Shown here: piece after piece, positions 45,569-57,163 of the stretch | How the letters are laid out: the number at the start of each line of letters is the position of its first letter | How positions within the stretch are numbered: position 1 is the stretch's first letter | Assembly (NCBI GenBank): GCA_020726505.1 | Contig: JAHLEZ010000002.1 | Coordinates: 4,092,001-4,156,000 of the forward strand | Reading direction: 5' to 3' | DNA length: 64,000 bases | Origin: Leptodontidium sp. MPI-SDFR-AT-0119 | Lineage: Eukaryota; Ascomycota; Leotiomycetes; Helotiales; Leptodontidiaceae | Position numbers and translations under genes: made by a program | The notes under the pieces: model-generated | The model's database searches: none | What the model was told of the DNA's origin: nothing | What the model saw: only the letters and a program-made list of their open reading frames with translations

Positions 45569-47341
45569 ATGTCACCACAATACACGCCTCTCCCTCAGAC
45601 CTCCACACGCAACTATGACGGCCATGACCACGACGATTACCTAGAGTCTCTTCAGAACATCCCATCCAATTTCGACCTTGCTCTCAACGGCAATGGCGGG
45701 ACGAACCGAACCTACCTATCACCTCACCCAGCGAAAGGCGGCGCGGAAGCTTCGTTATTGGAACCAGATGCTTTTAGAAGGTTGTCTATGAGCACTATCT
45801 CTTCACTGGGAAGGGCTCGAAGTGTATCGCCGTACCCGCCACACAACTCATCGACGCCGAGGAAGTGGAAGGAGTCTTTGTGGGATTTCTGGGATCAGAA
45901 TCAAGTTAGTACTTTGTCATCTTGTTTCCTTAGTCTTTAGCCCGAATATCAAAAACCAGACCACTATCTTAGGATCAGATCTCTTAGATCATGAGACTTT
46001 GAAGAAATACAGTACCAGTACTAAACTCTCAATCAGGGCTTGTTCCTCGTGACCTTCTCCCAGCTCTTCGGGGCCCTGATGAATGTCACTACTCGTCTCC
46101 TAGAGCTTGAGGGCGAGGGTATGCATCCCTTCCAGATCCTCTTCGCTCGACAGGGACTCACAGCAGTTTTCTGCATGGCGTGGATGTGGTATGGCAAGGT
46201 ACCTGGTTTCCCACTCGGTGCGAAGGACATCCGTGGTCTGCTCGTCGCGAGGAGTTTGACGGGCTTCTTTGGTATATTTGGGATGTATTAGTAAGTTCTT
46301 TTCTTCCAAATGCATTTATGTGCTGAGATTGAGATACCTGTTTTGACCTTTGGGTTCAGTTCTTTGCAGTATTTACCAGTTGCCGATGCGGTTGTGATAA
46401 CTTTTCTTGCTCCGTCTGTGGCGAGTTATGGCTGTTATGTCTTTCTCCACGAACCATTCCCCAGATCAGCTCAATACGCCTCTCTGATCTCCCTCCTCGG
46501 CGTCGTCTTGATAGCACGCCCAACCTCATTCTTCACTTCGTCCACCGACACCACCACTCCAACCATCCCTTCAAACTCAACAACCACATCCACCACAGAC
46601 CCCACCGACCCATCCTCCTTCCCCACCCCAACATCCTCCCAACGCCTCTCCGCCGTCACCATAGCCATGATAGGCGTCCTCGGTTCCGCAGGGGCACTCA
46701 CATCCATCCGATGGATAGGGACACGCGCGCACCCCCTCGTCTCCGTAAACTACTTCTCTATATTCTGCACTTTGATCTCCACACTCGCTCTCTCCCTCGC
46801 GCGTCCCTTACATCTCTCTACAACACTGCACTTCGCTCTCCCCGCCGGTCTGCGCCAATGGGGTATGCTGATCTTCCTCGGGGTTTGTGGGTTCGTCATG
46901 CAATACCTCCTTACGAAAGGACTCGCTGCCGGGGGGAGGGGTAATGGTGCGAGGGCAACGAATATGATTTATACTAACATGCTGTTTGCGCTGAGCCTGG
47001 ATAAGTTGGTTTTTGGACAGAGTCCTGGGCTGTGGAGTTTGGCAGGGAGTGGACTTATTCTTGGCAGTGCGGTTTTTGTTGCTGTGAGGAAGGGACAGGT
47101 ACAGGGGGTTGGTGAGGGTGGTGCTGGACTGGAGAGGGAGAGGGGGAGTGATGTCGAGATGGTTGGGAGGGGTGAGCGTGGAAGTGTAAGAGGTGATGGA
47201 CCGGAGGAGGAGATGCCTATGTTGGGTGGAGAACTCGATGATGACGGAGAACAAGACATCGACCTTCAAACTCACCCACCGGAGGATATAATAGAATCCG
47301 GGCGTGAGGCTGAAAGCCCTCCTAATGGCTCCTTACATTGA
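45569..47341 (+). CDS. EamA/DMT-superfamily membrane transporter (SLC35G-like)
   Basis: Three exons, 45569-45904, 46037-46290 and 46360-47341, give 523 residues. Introns of 132 and 69 nt (GTTAGT and GTAAGT donors) preserve the frame. A polar N-terminus of about 112 residues is followed by about ten membrane spans in two EamA repeats. Typical motifs are FQILFARQGLTAVFC in the second span and LPVADAVVITFLAPSVASY at the end of the first repeat. A Ser/Thr/Pro-rich loop of about 45 residues separates the repeats, and an acidic cytoplasmic tail of about 80 residues ends the protein. The family carries small organic molecules or metabolites; the substrate cannot be inferred. Likely at the plasma or Golgi membrane. 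Confidence 0.87.
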
Positions 47342-50300
47342 GCGATTTCTTCTCGCGGCCGGCCTCGGAAGTGCATATTTTGACGCCACGTCTTCCTTTA
47401 CTTCCGCAGCCTTGCATGAAGATGGGGGTTGAGGTATTTTCGTCATTTTGGGGCTGGTGTTTGTTTGTTCGCTTGAGCTGGGCTGGGCATATTGGGGTGG
47501 GGGCAGGCCGGGGAGTTTGGTGGTTGCTTTTTTTTTTGGAGAGAGAAATATAGTAATTGCTATCTTGGATTGGGGGTGTTAGATTGGATTACATATATGC
47601 ATTAGAAATAGATGCACTTTTGATTGTTGTCTTTGTCAACCAGGTGCCGTGAGAATTGAACGGAGTGTCTGTCAGAGTTTCTCTCGGTGCACTACGAGCG
47701 GTTTTGCTTTTGACGATGAGTGAGTGACTGCCTGTGCGATTGTACCCGTGTACTGTACTCGGTGAGAAGACTTGCATCTCGAGGAGAACTATGGTGGCAC
47801 TTACCTTGATGGCTATGAGATTTATGGGGAGTGGTGGTCAAGTACTTGGCACCCCACGGGAGGGCATTCGGTGAAAAAGCTGTGCACTTTGGGTTGAAAA
47901 GTGAATCTGGGCTTAACCCATTTTCTGTGAAGCTGGACTCAATGAGGGCATTGGGGCGACCATTACTTCGTGTTCTCCAAGGGGACTCAGTTGAGGCCAT
48001 CTCATGTATTTAGCACAGAGTCTGCTTCGAGCCTTCTAAGATGGGACATTTCCATTCCAGAAAGGGGAAGGGAATACTGTCGACGGTAGAAGTAGAAGTA
48101 GGGATACCGGCATCATCATTGTCTATCTGACTGCGTAGATACTTGCGAGTAAAGTTCGACAGGAGATTGGAATGTTGCAACTTGAATGAGTTCAAGTACA
48201 CTGCCATTTGCAGCAGCTTCCTTTAATCGAGTTTCCCCTACTCGATACTTTCGGGAGTTTGTAGGGTCGTAGAGGAAGTGACTGAACAATGATGCGGAAA
48301 TTAAGCGACTTTAGCACAGGGGTTACAAAACAACATTTTCGCTCGAGGTCAATATCCTCGAGTTGCGCCATGTGATTGTAGTTTGTGCCTCAACCAGTAG
48401 ATATATTCCTCGCATTTCGCGACAAGGACCCTTGAGAAATACCCCGCAGGAATGGTTGGGCTGATCAAATATGGCAGGTGAGGCATGTGGTGTGACGACC
48501 ACGCAATTACCATCAAAAGACATCTGTTCTACTCGGTATCCGGGCTCCATCCTTCCCAACAAAAGTCTCATGATGCTCGAAATTTCGAGCTCTATTCGAG
48601 GCATCCGACATTCTATTGGATGACATGCAAAGGCAATGGAAATGTGAGGCGGTCTCGCTCGAGACTCGGCCTACTTCGGGGACCGAGTGGTGATCTCCGA
48701 GGCACAGAATTTTGCAAGGAGAAGGAATATCTTCCCATTTTTGAGACTTCACTCGGGCGAAGTGGCATTGAAGATGAGGGAACAGACAGCATGTTGATAC
48801 TTTATCATGTGCAGGATGCAGGAAATGTACCCAGACGAGGAAGCACATGAAGTTAGTAATTGCTAGCGCTCATGAAGTATCCAAATAACCTTAATTGGGA
48901 ACAATTGGTGTGAGACGTTTGGGCATTGTTCGCCTTGGCCGATCTGTCTCGGAAAACAATTGCATTTGTCTGTAACTTGTTCAACTTACCGACTAAAAAT
49001 CATGTCCTGCAGCATTAAAGCGGTCGGATAGACACTTCGCAAGGAGATGGAGATGTGGATAGGATCAGAAGACGTGGCTCGAGTTGTGAAAAAGAGGAAC
49101 CGCATACTGCACGGGGATCATAAACATCGGACGAATAGGAAAAACTCGCATGAGTAAGGAAATGAACAACAAAGCTTCGAAAACGAGGCGGTGTGGTTTC
49201 GTCCAAAGACTGTAAATTGTGTTTTGGTGCTCTGCTGACTTTTGAACCAAGGATCATTCTTGGGTATCGCATGCCCCGAGTAGAATGAGCGAGAGGAAAT
49301 AAGATTAGGAGTCGAAAGTTTGCTGAAGGTTACTATGCATTGTTCTTTGATGTGATGAACAGACATCGCTCGCTACCTTAGAGCATTGTTGATCCCCTCG
49401 CCTCGTTCTAGGCGTCGCTTCGAGGGTGGACCTTGTCACCACAGAGTGTTTGATCAAACCCTAAAATGCGGACAAGATTTGAAGGAAAGAACAATTTCGA
49501 ATGCAATGCGAAACATGCTAAAAGAAGACTTTCAACGCATAGCTAAGCATCGCCACGATTTTCGCTTCGCCGATGGGATTCAAATCCTCTCATGTTTCGA
49601 GACTTGACACAGCCCCTGTAAGGATAGGGAAAAACTCGCTTACAGCGGAGCTTTGGGACGAATTGACCCAACTTTTGTTTCCTGAACAAGGCTGAGACTA
49701 GATTCGAATCTAACGATTTCTTGGAGTGAGTTGTCTCTCTCAACCTTCGCTGTGCGGACCTCGCTGGCCCCAAATGCAATAAGCCACGTTGTATCACGTG
49801 GTCATTTCCGAAGTGCAGCATATCCAGCCAAATTTCGTCCGCCTCACTTTTTGTGAGCCTTCGTATGTTGGGACCAGTTGTGTTACGTCCGTACATGAGC
49901 CCCACGAATGGAGTAAATAAAGGCTTGAGTTGCCAATTTCCGGAGCCTGCAAATGGTAGAGGAGACAAGCCAGGTCAATTTTGAGGTGCATGTAAATAGT
50001 CAATAGTTTGAAGCTTTGGAGCGCCGTTTGGGACTTGGACGTCCGTTTGCGGCTGTAATCCCGAGCCGGAGATCCTGATAATCGATGCGCACTTAACAAA
50101 CCGGGCGTCAAGGCCCTAATGCTACCAACCATTTCGAGGGATGAGAAATGGCCAACCGTGCGATGCGAGGGACCGCTCAACAGCTGCAAAGTTGAAGGAA
50201 GGCGGATACACAGCTCAGTTTTACCTGGGTACAAATGGAGGTTTGTTTGACCAGCCTGCCAAAGTCATGATGGCGTACGGAGTGTTACCTTACACTTGTA

Positions 50301-51690
50301 ATGTGCTCGATAGACGGGATGGATGGGAAATCGAGGTTTCTCATGGAATGACGAGGCGCTTGAACCCCACGACTAGAGGTGCGCCATCTCTGACCCCCAA
50401 AGCCCAAACCCGCCGAGCATCTCCTGAGAGCGCGCGAGTGTAAAGTCAAACATGACGGACTGTGATTTGGAAGTACGCCCAGTCAGCGTGGTGCCGGTGT
50501 CCAGAAGTTGTGGTCGAGTCTCGTCAAGCTGCATTCCCATCCCAAGGGTTGGTGCAGAGTCAACCCGTAGATGCATTTTTCCGTTGTGCGCTATGCAGTA
50601 TGCAGACGTGAACCAAAGCAGTGTCCTGTGTGAGGTGAAGTGAGGTAAGTTGAGGTGAAGTAGATCAACGTGGACGATCGCTGCGTGAGGCGTAAGAATG
50701 AATGGTACGGGGAGGTCGCGAAACCGTTGAGCTGTGGGAGGATGAGGATATATAAGTAAGTTAATCCCTGAGAGAGTGGTTGAGGCTGTATTGGTTGAGA
50801 GTCTAGAGATGCGCAGTAGTTCGCCACTCCAGCTCAGAGACTGGAGGCTCGCCTACCTCCTGTGAATTTGACTGGTCAACTGTAGGAAGTCACAAACATT
50901 TCAGCTGGAATGTTTGCAAGGCAAAACAAGGCAACCCGGAGGCAAGGATACGACAGACGGGGCGCAGTTGTTGCATAGAATTACATACAGTAGAATTGGA
51001 GTAGAACTACGGGAGCAGCGATAGGGCTGGCTAGCTGGTGAAATACTGCAAGTTTACTTAGTGCATTTCCCAGCTGGGATGGATAGCAACACGACAAACA
51101 GGCAGACAGACAGACATGCACCTGTCAATAATTGAACCTGATTTGGCTTGAATTGACTTGCCTTCTTGCCTTGCCTTGCCTGACCTGTCTTGGCCACTCA
51201 ACACAAGTCGGCGACGTCGTGTTATGGGTCGACTTTCTGCATATGTCCCATCCCTAACCTCAAGCATCAGGGAGGGATAGGATTGACTGACTCTTTCTTA
51301 CCTTGGCCTCGAAGTGTGCTGCATGCTCACAGGCCTCGCTGCAGCGCTGCACTGCACTGCACAAGTCAGGTCAGCTTGTGCTGCCGGTCTTCCCGACGGC
51401 ATGAATGTGCGTTGGAGTAAGTGGGTTGCGACTTTGCGAGCTCACGATACGGTGAAGAAGTGCGGTGTCGGGGGTAATGAGTAAGTAAGTACAATTGTGA
51501 GGAGACGTGGAGGATTTAGGGCAAGAGGAAGAAGCAATTGTGTGGGTAAGGTAACAACTACCGTTCCGGTATTCGCAGAATATTTACGCCATTACGCCTC
51601 CATGGTGTATGGCGAACATGGGCAAATATTTCATTTGCGGCTTCGGGTCAAGGGTGATGGGTGTGATGACCAAAGCCTCTCTCGCTGGCG

Positions 51691-51714
51691 ATGGATAGAT
51701 GGATGGATGGATGG
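51691..51714. repeat. (ATGG)n repeat
   Basis: Six tetramers of ATGG with one ATAG variant. Simple non-coding repeat. Confidence 0.8.
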
Positions 51715-52176
51715 TTTATTGACTTCGTGCTTACCATCAGCTGGAGGCGAAAGCACTATTGACATGACGAACGACTTCATCTAGATGCCACTATGAGGCA
51801 CTAGAAGCCATGTCCACGTCCATTCTGCTGCAGTCGAGTCGGGGGGCGAAAAATAAAGAAAAGCAAGCGGCGGTGGCCATTGTGGCTTAACTGGCTATCG
51901 TTATCTGGCAGGATTACGGTGGTAAATTGCTTTACCTAACCCCTGCCACCCGCTGCAATGGCACTCGGGACGTCAAGAGTATCATTTTAAACTCGCCCTG
52001 CTTGGCTATCACGGAAACTTACTTAGATTCATCATTCCTTCCCCCTTTCAAAAAAAAAATATACCTACACTTTTCGCCACCTTGCCTGTCTAGATGTGGC
52101 AGCGTTCGTTACGAGTTTAATAATTACCAATACTTTTTTGCCTTGCTTCGGTATACATCCATTCTTCTCTCTACCT

Positions 52177-52184
52177 ACCTAGGT
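52177..52184. promoter_or_regulatory. ACCTAGGT palindrome
   Basis: Eight-bp copy of the recurring palindrome core, about 0.9 kb upstream of the Tcp11/SOK1 start, in its likely promoter. Confidence 0.3.
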
Positions 52185-52505
52185 GCTATCCACACACATT
52201 TGTTTATATACACACCGCATTTCCACGCCACCAACTCACAGTCGAACCAAATAATAGCGACAGCCCTGCCCTTACCGTCCACGTCGCATGTTGCTCAATT
52301 TCGCGGTCTAGAGGGATCATACTGGTCATATTATATCAAACCGGCGTATTGGGTGGTCAGGGCTCACCCCTTGTTCTTTCCGTCCTCCCTCGCGTTCCCT
52401 CTCGCTCTCCAGGACATTCCTCACCCTCGTCTCACAATCGCCCCATTACGCTCGCTCGATCGAGCCCTTTGTACATACCACATCTCTCGATAGACTGCCA
52501 CCTCG

Positions 52506-52528
52506 CTCTCTTCTCTTCTCTTCTCTTC
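52506..52528. repeat. (TTCTC)n pyrimidine tract
   Basis: Pyrimidine tract of TTCTC units ahead of the Tcp11/SOK1 gene; such tracts are common just before fungal transcription starts. Confidence 0.7.
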
Positions 52529-53077
52529 GGTTCTGTTTTCGTCACTTTCTCCTTCACTTCAGACTTTTGGGTGGCTCTTTGTCACTTTCCTACACATTGC
52601 ACCCGACTTCGAGGGCGACGACCTTTTCGACCCATTCCTGTCCTTTCTGTACTCGCCGGAGGCAATTGCTTGTAGAACATAGACAAAAGTTCAGGTTTTG
52701 GATAGAGAACCTATCGTGAGACACAAAGGTAAGTCGCCTGCCGACTTGCAGAACACAAACACTCCAGCTTGCTCGTCTGCCGCTGTCCTCGAGACATCTA
52801 CTCCGGGCACGAAGGATCAGTAGTACCAGCTGTGGCTACCCGCTGCTCTGCAATTCACGAGGACTATTGGGTCTTCACACAGCCCCCCGGCTCGTTTCGT
52901 TTGCTTTGGAGACCGATGCTGATATCAATGGCCTACAGATTCACTCGTTTTTGCGGAGGTATCGAACTCGAGCAAGATCCGCATTTAGATATCCCCAAAC
53001 GTACCCGAAGCACCCCTCGATACAACTTTTGGCCCGAGAAAAAGATTCCGCAGCTGGACTGGGAGGATATAATAATA

Positions 53078-55238
53078 ATGGAGTCAGACGCGAGCAAAAG
53101 GGGCAGGACGAACAGTCTTGCAGCTGCGAATGACCATGCAAATGCCTCTTCCAGCAACGACGGACCAATGGCTTCCCAGCAAACACAAGAATCGAGATCC
53201 AAAGGCGCGCTCGAGATACATGTCGTCGACGAGAGCTATGACATCGCGCAAGGTAACAAATCTGGAGGTAGTCCTTCGCCGAGGAATCGACCCAGTTACG
53301 ATGCAAGTCCAGCGCAAAAGCCCTCGAGACCAAGCCATCCAAATTACGCACCAAGCCAAGCAGACAGAAACTCAAGATCGAGTCACACGGAATTCGCCTC
53401 CAAGTCAGCAGAAAGACAAACGAGAGTTGCAGCTAAGCCACAGCCGATCTCAATAGAACCGCCTGTGACGAAAGGAACATTGAGCGAGTTGGATGTTACT
53501 AAGATCGTAAACAACCCAAAACTACGCCACGATATAAATTTTGACCCAGAGTTACACTTTCGACCAAATCTTGATGGGGACAAGGGAAGGAGGAAAACGG
53601 AAAAGGCCAACTTCTTCTGGGATACGATGCGAGGACAATTGCAAGACTACCTGACGAACCGAGACCAGTTTGAAAGAGAGCTTGGAGATTCGGAATGGTG
53701 CTTACCCGCAACTTTGAATGCAATCCGAGGCATTTTGGAAACTTTAGTGCCTCAGCGCGATAAGGCTTCTGTTGAAGAAACGTTCAATGTTGATCTGCTC
53801 ATGCAGCAATTTCGAATGGGGGTCGCTGACTTGGTCAAGCTGGCGTTATGGTTATCCCAACTGCTCAAATGCCATTGTGCACCAATGAGGGACAACTGGG
53901 TTGATGACATGGTCACGCAACTCAGCAAAGGCGATCGGACTGGCGATGTTACTATGCTGGTAGCAGGCATGAAAAATTTGCTCGGCGTTCTCGAGGCTAT
54001 GAAGCTGGTAAGTACTTGAGAAGCCTGCTGCATTCGTCCATCAGTATTCTAACTTATTTCAGGACGTAGCGAATCATCAGATTCGGTGTTTAAGACCGCT
54101 CTTGATTGATGACACGGTTCACTTTGAACAAAAGTTTTTCATGAAGAAGATAGCATTGGGCAGAGTTGACATTGGCGGTGCCCATGCATGGTTCCGACGA
54201 GCACGAAGCTTGCCAGAAGCAGCATCAGGCAGCGCTGCAATCCAGTCCCAGACTTGGGACTTCATGAAAGCGATGGTTCAACTCACACAACCTTCTAAGT
54301 CTGAACTGTTTCCACACACCTTCCTCTTTGACGAGGAGCGGTTGATCAAACTGCGTGCAGATATGCTGGATATGATCAATCTTGAGATCTGCATGCAACT
54401 CTACCGGAACCTGGACGCCCAAAGCAAGTCGTATCGCGATGACACTCCCACTACTTCTTTCGCATCATCGCCTTGCGATCGACCGGCCTCCCCAGCCAAC
54501 GACACCGTGTACTCATCCCCGACAATTCCATCTCTTCACCACTTTGATATGACTCGATCCGGCCGTCAAGATCACGGCCACTCCATGCGTCATCCTCTGG
54601 GAAGGCAATCGTGGATGACAAGGGTCGATGGAAGCTATGCCAACTCCTCGGTGTCCAGTCCACGGTCATCGCCCTCGTCAACTGCTTCGACTCCCGATAC
54701 ACTTCCACCTACACCACTCTATCTCACGCCTGTGTCCTCGGATTCCGCTTCCGCCTCGCAACTCCGAACATCTCTTCTCGCCATTCTGTCCTCATCAACA
54801 TCGTCTAAGAAATGGGATGCCCTTTCGCCTGACCTTGCCCTTCAGATTCTCCGCCAAACAACGACACCGCTCATCCGCCTGCCACAGTTCGAAAGCCATC
54901 TAGCTACCCACCTCTCCAACCCACGGTCCAAGCTTTATCAGGATGCAGAAGAACATGTTCTGACCCATCTCTACGCCGATCTGACCAAGCTCGTTGAAAC
55001 TTATACCCCGTTGTCAAGTCTTCAAATCTTCGAGGCCGCCACAGCTCCAAGAGTCGTTTCTGCGAATGCAGCCACCCAAGGCAATGGCTTCAAGGAGGAG
55101 ATTTCCGAGATGGCCACGAGGATGGCTCACATCGGAATCTTGCATTGGAGAGTTTGGGCACCATTAGCCTATCTCGTTGACCCCGATGCAGAGGAAGAGC
55201 ACTTACCTAATTCCGAACGAGCTAAAAGCATGCCTTGA
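53078..55238 (+). CDS. SOK1: Tcp11/SOK1-family protein
   Basis: Two exons, 53078-54007 and 54063-55238, with a 55-nt phase-0 intron (GTAAGT donor, TTCTAAC branch, TTCAG acceptor), give 701 residues. The frame is open upstream to 52769, and Mets at 52916 and 52928 are alternatives; I prefer 53078 because the sequence before it is not protein-like and a GTAAGT donor at 52729 suggests leader splicing. The N-terminal 150 residues are disordered. The Tcp11 domain follows, from about residue 165 to the end, including KANFFWDTMRGQLQDYL, DPELHFRP before it, and FDEERLIKLRADMLDMINLE. A Ser/Pro-rich insert interrupts it at about 435-545. Yeast SOK1 is a high-copy suppressor of protein kinase A loss; the biochemical role is unknown. 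It is convergent with SOG2. Gene symbol is by family only. Confidence 0.88.
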
Positions 55239-57163
55239 ACAGTCATCAATCCATTGGATTTTGTGCACTGAAGATTGCAATGCGAGTCGAACGAGAGAAG
55301 CCGACCCGAGGAAGATGGAGAAGCAGAGCAGATATAAGTCCGCCCAATATGCTTCGTTGAGTTTCTGGGGGCCCCTCGGAACATCATATATATAGGAGAC
55401 AGTCATTCTTGGATCAATCTTCATATGGCTCAAGTCGAGGGGAGCGAGCATAGGCTCAACATTGGAACAGAATGACGAACGGAGAGGCAGAGAGCCGCAT
55501 AGCCACGACTAACACTTCCCTTATCCTCAGACCTTGTCACTGGTCTCATATTTTTCCCTTTTTGCATTCCGTCAGGCGTTCAGTTAATTTTGCAACCCAC
55601 TTCGTCTGATACCCCTCAACCGTCCATTACTGAGCGCCGGAAACCCCCTTTGTAATATAGCACTTCTTCTGTGCTTTCCTCATTTTTCTCTCGGCGTGTT
55701 TGTGGGGGTCATTAAAAGTTTGCATAGATATCGGATGGATCGGTATTGGGCAAAACGCCGGGTGTTTTTTGTGTTATTTTTCTTGTTTTTATTGTTTTTA
55801 GTGTTTGGTGATTAGGGATTTTGGGTTGCGAGTTTGGACTTGAGCTTGAACTCAACTGGAGACTGACTCTATCTCTTTTTCTTTTGTAATAGCGGCTGGG
55901 ATACATGCTTTCTGGTGTTTTTTCTTCGTTTTCTTTTAGATGGGGTGGCTTGTATGTATCTTACAGGATCGGTGAGTCGATTGCAGGAAGAAGTTTTTAA
56001 AATTAGATTTCCGAGAAGGAATGGAGCGAGGGTTCTCTTCGACAGCAATGGCGAGAGAAGTGGGCTTTCATATTCTGCTGCTGAGAAGAATGATTAAGAA
56101 AACCAGTCAGCGATTATATTGGCTCGTTTTGAATTCTGCTGTGATGTGATGTAATGTGATGCGATGCGATTGATAGCTGATGTTGTGTGATAGTTCACCG
56201 TTTCAATCCTGTCTTATCTATTCCTCTCATTCCCACCTCCTCCTTTTGAATATATATCATCATATCTACCTCTTCGTATTCATCTTTCTGGGTAAATACT
56301 AAGCTCGTCGCTAAACTAACTACTTGCAAACAATGGAAACTCAAGGCAGGGTTGGTAGCTAGGTGTCTTATAAACTACTTCTGTCATGAGTGTGTTGGAC
56401 AAGATGCTCTCTCTCTCTCGATGATCAATCCATACAGGGTTGAGCGAGTTATCGAGTCATGTATGTCTCATCAACTTGACTCGGATTCGGTCTAAATTGG
56501 CTCAAAAAGCTCCAAATTGGTTGGACTCGGACTCGGACTCGCTCGGTCCTGAATCCATACAATCTCAGAGATTGGACAGTCCAGACAGACAAGATGAGGA
56601 CGTACAAACTCGTCGTGCTCGCCCGCCAGTCAAGAATTCACGCTGTGTCTCTATTTTCTAATCTCGCTCGCAGAAACGCTCACAATTCAGACGATGTCTT
56701 TCTATATCCTCTCATATAATATTCGTATTCATTATCTACTGCACGTATCATATCATATCGTAACAGCATAGCTAGGTAAGTAAGTATGATCAGCAACCCA
56801 AGCCACCGTCGCTCGCTCGCGTGCTCACAAACAGCACCACTATAGCAGAATTTATAAGTATCCATCCATCCGTCCATCCATCCACTCGATCAACTGATTC
56901 TCTTCTCCCCCCCCCCCTCTCTTCGATTCCGTCACGAGTCCACAAAAATAAAATAAAAACGCCCGACGCAATGCCTGTGGTGATCCACACTCCCAAAAAC
57001 TCCTATTTCCCATTGCATCGATAACATCGCTCGTTGATTACCGCTAATGACAGTGTAGTGTGTGGTACATAAAGACAGGAAATTCCAGATTAAGCAAACA
57101 TGATTGTGAGTGGTAAATAAAAATTCAAGCAGGAAAGTGAAAGAAAAGATACATGGCGTGTTC
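55239..57163. other. Region between convergent SOK1 and SOG2 genes
   Basis: About 1.9 kb holding both 3' ends. It contains T-rich tracts (55680-55880), GATG/GATGTAATGTGATG repeats near 56142-56172, ATCC repeats near 56862-56883 and a C11 run near 56907-56917. No gene is supported. Confidence 0.55.

Larger units (their letters stand above)
47342..53077. other. Gene-poor region of about 5.7 kb
   Basis: No open frame here shows a recognisable family or good codon character on either strand (longest 188 codons at 51927-52493, T/C-rich leader-like sequence). It holds TCACGTG at 49794-49800, a (GATG)n run at 51691-51714, ACCTAGGT at 52177-52184 and (TTCTC)n at 52506-52528. Sequence from about 52000 to 53077 probably forms the promoter and leader of the Tcp11 gene; a GTAAGT donor at 52729 suggests a leader intron. 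Confidence 0.5.

Noticed and set aside
51691..51714. Short direct repeats as a possible CRISPR-like array
   Set aside because: This and the other repeats are microsatellites without spacers, and the genome is eukaryotic.
51927..52493. A 188-codon plus-strand open frame
   Set aside because: Reads from T/C-rich leader-like sequence upstream of the Tcp11 gene and has no recognisable features.
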